In this document: positions 60,036-64,000 of the stretch, one piece after another
How the letters are laid out: each line of letters opens with the position of its first letter
Numbering within the stretch: the first letter of the stretch is position 1
NCBI GenBank assembly: GCA_963728075.1
Contig: CAVSIP010000005.1
Location: 1-64,000, forward strand
Reading direction: 5' to 3'
DNA: 64,000 nt
Source of the DNA: CAVSIP01 sp963728075
GTDB lineage: Bacteria; Actinomycetota; Actinomycetes; JAFAQI01; DASSKL01
The notes under the pieces: generated by a model
What the model saw: the letters and a program-made list of their open reading frames with translations, nothing else
Database searches by the model: none
Told to the model about the DNA's origin: nothing
Translations under genes and position numbers: made by a program

Positions 60036-60740
60036 TCACTCGCCGACCAGGTCCGGGCGGTGCTGCTCCGTACGCGCCCGCGCCTGCTCCGTACGCCACC
60101 GCGCGACCGCGCCGTGGTCACCGGAGAGCAGCACGTCCGGGACCGCCAGACCGCGCCACACCGGCGGCCGGGTGTACACCGGGCCCTCCACCAGGCGCTC
60201 CATCGCGCCGGCGGCGAACGAGTCGTCGACCAGGGACTCGGTGTTGCCGACCACCCCGGGCAGCAGCCGAGTGACCGCCTCGATGACGACCAGCGCCGCC
60301 ACCTCCCCGCCGGCGAGCACGTAGTCGCCGAGCGAGACCTCGTCCACCGGCAGGCGGCGCCGGGCGTCCTCGACCACCCGCGCGTCGATGCCCTCGTACC
60401 GCCCGCAGGCGAAGACCAGCCAGGGGGCCGCGGCGTACTGCTCGGCGACCCGCTGGGTGAACGGCCGTCCGCTGGGTGTCGGGACGACCAGGCGCGGCAC
60501 CGGGTCACCGCCCGGGGGCGCGACCGCGTCGAGCGCCCGGCCCCACGGCTCGGCGCGCATGACCATGCCCGGTCCCCCGCCGTACGGCGCGTCGTCGACC
60601 GTGCGGTGGACGTCGTCGGTCCACTGCCGCAGGTCGTGCACCGTCACCTCGACCAGGCCACGCTCGCGGGCCTTGCCGAGCAGCGACACACCGAGCGGCG
60701 CGAGGTACTCGGGGAAGATCGTGATGACGTCGATCCTCAC
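60036..60740 (-). CDS. trmD: tRNA (guanine-N1)-methyltransferase
   Basis: TrmD methylates G37 of tRNAs reading CUN, CCN and CGG codons, preventing frameshifting. The 234-residue protein has the SPOUT trefoil-knot motifs: MRIDVITIFPEYL, APYGGGPGMVM, LVFACGRYEGIDARV and the DYVLAGGEVAALV SAM-binding knot. GTG 60740 overlaps the rimM stop (GTGA). Part of the rpsP-khpA-rimM-trmD-rplS operon. Confidence 0.96.
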   Translation of the reverse strand: MRIDVITIFPEYLAPLGVSLLGKARERGLVEVTVHDLRQWTDDVHRTVDDAPYGGGPGMVMRAEPWGRALDAVAPPGGDPVPRLVVPTPSGRPFTQRVAEQYAAAPWLVFACGRYEGIDARVVEDARRRLPVDEVSLGDYVLAGGEVAALVVIEAVTRLLPGVVGNTESLVDDSFAAGAMERLVEGPVYTRPPVWRGLAVPDVLLSGDHGAVARWRTEQARARTEQHRPDLVGE

Positions 60741-61246
60741 AGCTCCAGCAGCCCTTCCGGCGGGGAGACGACCAGCCGCGCCGCCGCCAGGTCGACCGTC
60801 GGGACGATCTCGCTCACGAACGGTACGAGCAGCTCGCCGCCGTCCGGCCGCCGGACGACCAGCAGATCGGTCCCGGCCGGGTGCAGCACGTCGGTGACCT
60901 CGCCGAGGTCGGCACCGTCGGCGCCCACCGCCCGCAACCCCACGAGGTCGTGGTCCCAGTACTCCTCCGGGTCCTCGGGCGGGAGGGACGTGGCGGAGTC
61001 CACGGTCAGCAGGACCCCGCGCAGCGCCTCCGCGGCGGTCCGGTCCGGCACGCCGGCGAACCGGACGAGCAGGCGTCCCGCGTGCCAGCGGGAGGACTCG
61101 ATCGCCAGCGGGCCGCGCTCGGGCGGGTCGGTCTCCAGCGTCGCGCCGTCGGCGAAGCGCAGGCCGACAGCGTCCGTACGGACCTCGACGGCGACCTCGC
61201 CGCGGATCCCGTGCGCCTTGGCCACCCGCCCGACGACGAGCCGCAC
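60737..61246 (-). CDS. rimM: Ribosome maturation factor RimM
   Basis: RimM assists 30S head assembly by binding S19. The 169-residue protein has the N-terminal beta-barrel (VVGRVAKAHGIRGEVAVEV), the linker PPEDPEEYWDHDLVGLRA and the PRC barrel (GEVTDVLHPAGTDLLVV, LVPFVSEIVP). GTG 61246 is preferred since it follows the khpA stop by 4 nt and matches the family start. Confidence 0.95.
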   Translation of the reverse strand: MRLVVGRVAKAHGIRGEVAVEVRTDAVGLRFADGATLETDPPERGPLAIESSRWHAGRLLVRFAGVPDRTAAEALRGVLLTVDSATSLPPEDPEEYWDHDLVGLRAVGADGADLGEVTDVLHPAGTDLLVVRRPDGGELLVPFVSEIVPTVDLAAARLVVSPPEGLLEL

Positions 61247-61250
61247 GGCC

Positions 61251-61490
61251 TCAGCGGGCCTCGTCGACGTCCACGAGGTCGACCCGGATCCCACGACCGC
61301 CCAGCGCGCCGACGACGGTGCGCAGCGCGCGTGCGGTGCGGCCACCGCGGCCGATCACCTTGCCCATGTCGTCGGGGTGGACCCGCACCTCCAGGACCCG
61401 CCCGCGACGCAGCCGCCGGTCGTCGACCCGGACGTCGTCCGGGTGCTCGACGATCCCGCGGACCAGGTGCTCGAGAGCCTCCTCGAGCAC
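61251..61490 (-). CDS. khpA: KH-domain RNA-binding protein KhpA (YlqC)
   Basis: The 79-residue protein is a single type II KH domain with the GxxG loop in MGKVIGRGGRTARALRTVV. KhpA family proteins bind RNA and affect cell division or sRNA regulation in Gram-positive bacteria (established knowledge). The start is GTG 61490 (VLEEALEHLVRGIVEHP), which overlaps the end of rpsP by a single nt of spacing. Location between rpsP and rimM is typical. Confidence 0.93.
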   Translation of the reverse strand: MLEEALEHLVRGIVEHPDDVRVDDRRLRRGRVLEVRVHPDDMGKVIGRGGRTARALRTVVGALGGRGIRVDLVDVDEAR

Positions 61491-61491
61491 C

Positions 61492-62001
61492 TCAGGCCTC
61501 GTCGGAGCTCGTCGCCGGCGCCTCGGTGGCCTCGGCCGAGCTGTCCGAGCCGCCCGCGGCGACAGGCGCCTGCGACTCCTCCTGCTCCGCTGCGGCCTCC
61601 TCGGCCTTGGCCTTGGGGGCAGCCTTCTTCTTCGGCGTGGTCGCCGCGCCGCCGGCCTCGCCGAGGCCCTCGCGCGCGGCCTCCTCGAAGGCGGCCTTGC
61701 GGTCGCGCTTCGGCGCCGCCGACCGCACGGTGCTCTCGGCGGTCTCGCCCTTGCTGCGCTGCAGGTCACCGGTGAGCCGCAGGATGGCGGCGACCGGCTC
61801 GGTCGGCTGCGCGCCGACGGACAGCCAGTACTGCACCCGCTCGGAGTCCACCTCGATCAGCGAGGGGTCCTCCTTCGGGTGGTACTTGCCGATCAGCTCG
61901 ATGAAGCGCCCGTCCCGCTTGGTGCGGGAGTCGGCGACGACGATGCGGTACTGCGGCGCGCGGATCTTGCCCATGCGCATGAGGCGGATCTTGGTGGCCA
62001 C
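61492..62001 (-). CDS. rpsP: 30S ribosomal protein bS16 with long C-terminal tail
   Basis: The first roughly 80 residues are a standard S16 (ATKIRLMRMGKIRAPQYRIVVADSR, RFIELIGKYHPKEDP). About 90 residues of Lys-, Ala- and Glu-rich low-complexity sequence follow, roughly doubling the protein. Such tails are common in actinobacterial S16. GTG 62001 is the start; ATG is absent at the expected place. The tail is predicted to be disordered. Confidence 0.95.
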   Translation of the reverse strand: MATKIRLMRMGKIRAPQYRIVVADSRTKRDGRFIELIGKYHPKEDPSLIEVDSERVQYWLSVGAQPTEPVAAILRLTGDLQRSKGETAESTVRSAAPKRDRKAAFEEAAREGLGEAGGAATTPKKKAAPKAKAEEAAAEQEESQAPVAAGGSDSSAEATEAPATSSDEA

Positions 62002-62128
62002 GAGGCTCGATGCTCCAGTTGACTGCGTGCGGGTGGGCACCGGTCGCCGGGTGGGGCACACGGCGGCGGTGCTCGGTGGACACGTCCGGACGCGGGAGAG
62101 GGCCGCGCCCGCACGGGTGCTCCCGACC

Positions 62129-62134
62129 ATTCTG
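62129..62134 (-). promoter_or_regulatory. Candidate -10 element of the rpsP operon
   Basis: On the minus strand the sequence TCTGGCAGAATGG lies directly after the ffh stop, and CAGAAT in it resembles a -10 hexamer. No good -35 is visible at the right distance. A leader of about 120 nt would precede rpsP. This is a positional guess. Confidence 0.3.
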
Positions 62135-62145
62135 CCAGATGCCGG

Positions 62146-63669
62146 TCAGAACCCGCCGTTGCCGGGGAACCGGTACTTCGACAGGTCGGGCAGCGAGACA
62201 CCGGGCGGGAGCCCGCCGGGAGGCTGACCACCGGGGAGCTGGCCGCCGGGCGGCAGGCCGAACGGGTTCGCCGCGGGCCGCGCCGCTGCCGGGCGCCCGC
62301 CCTTCTTGCCCTTCTTCTTGCCGCCCTTCTTGCCCTTGCCCTTGCGGCCGGGGCCGGGCCCGCCCATCCCGCCGGTCATCTGCTTCATGAGCTTGCGGGC
62401 CTCCATGAAGCGGTCCACCAGCTGGTTGACCTCGGTGACCGTCACGCCCGACCCGCGGGCGATCCGCGCCCGCCGGGAGCCGTTGAGCACCTTCGGGTCC
62501 TGGCGCTCCTGCGGGGTCATGGACCGGATGATCGCGGCGACCCGGTCGAGGTCGCGGTCGTCGATCTGGTTGAGCTGCTCGCGAACCTGGCCCATCCCGG
62601 GCAGCATCCCGAGCAGCCCCGAGATCGGGCCCATCCGGCGGACCATCATCATCTGCTCGAGGAAGTCCTCGAGGGTCAGCTCGCCGCCGCCGAGGACGCG
62701 GGAGGCCATCCGCTCGGCCTCGTCCGCCTCGAACGTCCGCTCCGCCTGCTCGATGAGCGTGAGGACGTCGCCCATGCCGAGGATGCGCGAGGCCATCCGG
62801 TCGGGGTGGAAGACGTCGAAGTCGGCGAGCTTCTCGCCCGTGGAGGCGAACATGATCGGCCGTCCGGTGACCTGCGCCACCGACAGGGCCGCGCCGCCCC
62901 GCGCGTCGCCGTCGAGCTTGGTGAGCACCACGCCGGAGAAGCCGACCCCGTCGCGGAACGCCTCGGCCGTCGTCACCGCGTCCTGGCCGATCATGGCGTC
63001 GACGACGAACAGCGTCTCGTCCGGCGTCACCGCGTCGCGGATGTCCGCGGCCTGCTGCATCATCTCCGCGTCGATGCCGAGTCGCCCGGCGGTGTCGACG
63101 ATCACCACGTCGTGACCGCTGCGGCGGGCGTGCTCGACGCCGCGTACGGCGACGCCGACCGGGTCACCCACGCCGTTGCCGGGCTCCGGGGCGAACACGT
63201 CCACCTCGGCCTGCCCGCCGACCACCTGCAGCTGCTGCACGGCGTTCGGGCGCTGCAGGTCACAGGCGACGAGCAGCGGCGTGTGCCGCTGCTCGCGCAG
63301 CCACCGGCCGAGCTTGCCGGCCAGCGTGGTCTTCCCGGTGCCCTGCAGGCCGGCGAGCATGATCACCGTCGGCGGGGTCTTCGCGTACCGCAGCTGGCGG
63401 GTCTCCCCGCCGAGGATCGCGACGAGCTCCTCGTTGACGATCTTGATGACCTGCTGGGCAGGGTTCAGCGCCTGCGAGACCTCCGCGCCACGCGCCCGCT
63501 CCTTGACCGCGGCGATGAACGACCGCACGACGGGCAGCGCGACGTCGGCCTCGAGCAGCGCGATGCGGATCTCGCGTGCGGTGACGTCGATGTCGGCGTC
63601 GGAGAGCCGGCCCTTGCCGCGCAGCGACTTGAAGACCGACTCGAGGCGGTCGGAGAGCGTCTCGAACAT
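62146..63669 (-). CDS. ffh: Signal recognition particle protein Ffh
   Basis: Ffh is the SRP54 GTPase that, with 4.5S RNA, targets nascent membrane proteins to FtsY. The 507-residue protein has the N domain, G domain motifs GLQGTGKTT, DLQRPNAV, DTAGRLG, TKLDGDARGG, and the methionine-rich M domain (LEQMMMVRRMGPISGLLGMLPGMG, GSRRARIARGSG). A Lys/Gly- and Pro/Gly-rich tail follows. The start is ATG 63669. Confidence 0.96.
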   Translation of the reverse strand: MFETLSDRLESVFKSLRGKGRLSDADIDVTAREIRIALLEADVALPVVRSFIAAVKERARGAEVSQALNPAQQVIKIVNEELVAILGGETRQLRYAKTPPTVIMLAGLQGTGKTTLAGKLGRWLREQRHTPLLVACDLQRPNAVQQLQVVGGQAEVDVFAPEPGNGVGDPVGVAVRGVEHARRSGHDVVIVDTAGRLGIDAEMMQQAADIRDAVTPDETLFVVDAMIGQDAVTTAEAFRDGVGFSGVVLTKLDGDARGGAALSVAQVTGRPIMFASTGEKLADFDVFHPDRMASRILGMGDVLTLIEQAERTFEADEAERMASRVLGGGELTLEDFLEQMMMVRRMGPISGLLGMLPGMGQVREQLNQIDDRDLDRVAAIIRSMTPQERQDPKVLNGSRRARIARGSGVTVTEVNQLVDRFMEARKLMKQMTGGMGGPGPGRKGKGKKGGKKKGKKGGRPAAARPAANPFGLPPGGQLPGGQPPGGLPPGVSLPDLSKYRFPGNGGF

Positions 63670-63707
63670 TGCCCCCAGCCTACTGGCCCGTCCCCCAACG
63701 CCGGGAT

Positions 63708-63742
63708 CGGCGAGCGGACGGGGGTGGGGGGTGGGCTCGCCG
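63708..63742 (-). terminator. 8-bp stem with a C-rich loop between glnD and ffh
   Basis: CGGCGAGC (63708-63715) pairs with GCTCGCCG (63735-63742). The loop is G-rich on the plus strand (GGGGG, GGGGGG and GGG runs at 63718-63735), hence C-rich in the transcript. It lies 12 nt after the glnD stop and may end the glnD message. Confidence 0.4.
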
Positions 63743-63753
63743 GCCGTACGCGC

Positions 63754-64000
63754 CTACTCGGCGGGGTCGGCGAGCGCCGCGAGCAGGGCGTGCTCCACCC
63801 GGGCGCGCATCCCGGGGTCGGCCAGCAGGCCCCCGTCGGCGCCGGTGACGTAGAACGCGTCGACGGCCTCGGCGCCGAGCGTGCTCACGTGCGCGCCCTG
63901 GACGTCGAGCCCGCACCCGCTGAGCGCACGGGCCAGCCGGTACAGCAGCCCGACCCGGTCGTGCGCGCGCACCTCCACGACGGTCGCCACCGGGCTCGCC
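63754..64000 (-). CDS. glnD: C-terminal end of [protein-PII] uridylyltransferase GlnD (partial)
   Basis: Only the last roughly 80 codons are inside the window; the gene continues past base 64000. The visible part is an ACT domain (ATVVEVRAHDRVGLLYRLARALSGCGLDVQGAHVSTLGAEAVDAFYV), which in GlnD senses glutamine and closes the protein. GlnD modifies the PII signal protein in nitrogen control. Its position upstream of ffh is the standard actinobacterial arrangement (amtB-glnK-glnD-ffh). Another ACT protein would be possible, but the context favours GlnD. Confidence 0.85.
   Translation of the reverse strand, partial: ASPVATVVEVRAHDRVGLLYRLARALSGCGLDVQGAHVSTLGAEAVDAFYVTGADGGLLADPGMRARVEHALLAALADPAE

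Overview
The window is chromosomal DNA of a very GC-rich actinomycete. The evidence is gene content and order: pgsA-rimO-HTH membrane protein-ftsK-rnj-dapA-thyX, dapB-M16 protease-pnp-rpsO-ribF-truB, rbfA-infB-ylxR-nusA-rimP-proS, ispG-rseP-dxr, rlmN-cdsA-frr-pyrH-tsf-rpsB, a WhiG/FliA-type sigma gene-xerC-dprA-yifB-yraN, and rnhB-lepB-rplS-trmD-rimM-khpA-rpsP-ffh-glnD. GTG starts dominate and many neighbours overlap by 4 nt (GTGA or ATGA). I cannot name the genus; a Frankiales/Kineosporiales/Geodermatophilales-like actinomycete fits but is not proven. I recognise no tRNA, rRNA, CRISPR array, prophage or insertion sequence.

Layout. 1-6285 is a large fold-back: 1-3106 is an error-riddled inverted copy of 3176-6285, with 69 nt between the arms that hold the end of pgsA and the first codons of cinA. 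The clean arm carries pgsA, rimO, an HTH membrane protein and the end of ftsK. 6.1-12.6 kb: ftsK, rnj, dapA, thyX, an acetyltransferase. 12.6-14.2 kb: a secreted nuclease and, divergently, two acetyltransferase genes. 14.2-20.1 kb: dapB, M16 protease, pnp, rpsO, ribF. 20.2-28.0 kb: the translation/RNA-processing cluster truB to rimP. 28.0-29.8 kb: proS. 30.0-36.1 kb: a complete oligopeptide ABC importer operon. 36.2-40.7 kb: an acetyltransferase and isoprenoid/envelope genes ispG-rseP-dxr. 40.7-43.2 kb: plus-strand amidohydrolase and alpha/beta hydrolase. 43.2-45.9 kb: DegV, MFS, PlsY. 45.9-51.2 kb: rlmN, cdsA, frr, pyrH, tsf, rpsB. 51.4-52.0 kb: an M23 protein (plus strand). 52.0-64.0 kb: sigma factor, xerC, dprA, yifB, yraN, a disordered hypothetical, DUF2469, rnhB, lepB, rplS, trmD, rimM, khpA, rpsP, ffh and the end of glnD.

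Function. Almost everything is core housekeeping: ribosome assembly, translation factors, RNA turnover, chromosome segregation and dimer resolution, DNA uptake processing, lysine/peptidoglycan precursor supply, thymidylate, flavin and isoprenoid synthesis, phospholipid synthesis and secretion. The accessory parts are the Opp transporter, the two hydrolases, the acetyltransferases and two small unrecognised proteins.

Sequence quality. Eight genes contain reading-frame breaks (rnj, M16 protease, pnp, ribF, cdsA, frr, pyrH, rpsB). Several are essential in bacteria, the breaks cluster in patches, and most are single extra G or C bases. I therefore read them as uncorrected consensus errors, and the left fold-back arm as a contig-end artefact. 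No stretch over 300 bases lacks a gene apart from that degraded arm. I found no convincing undescribed multi-gene system; the best leads are the fold-back itself and a set of gene-end hairpins, two with unusually long loops.
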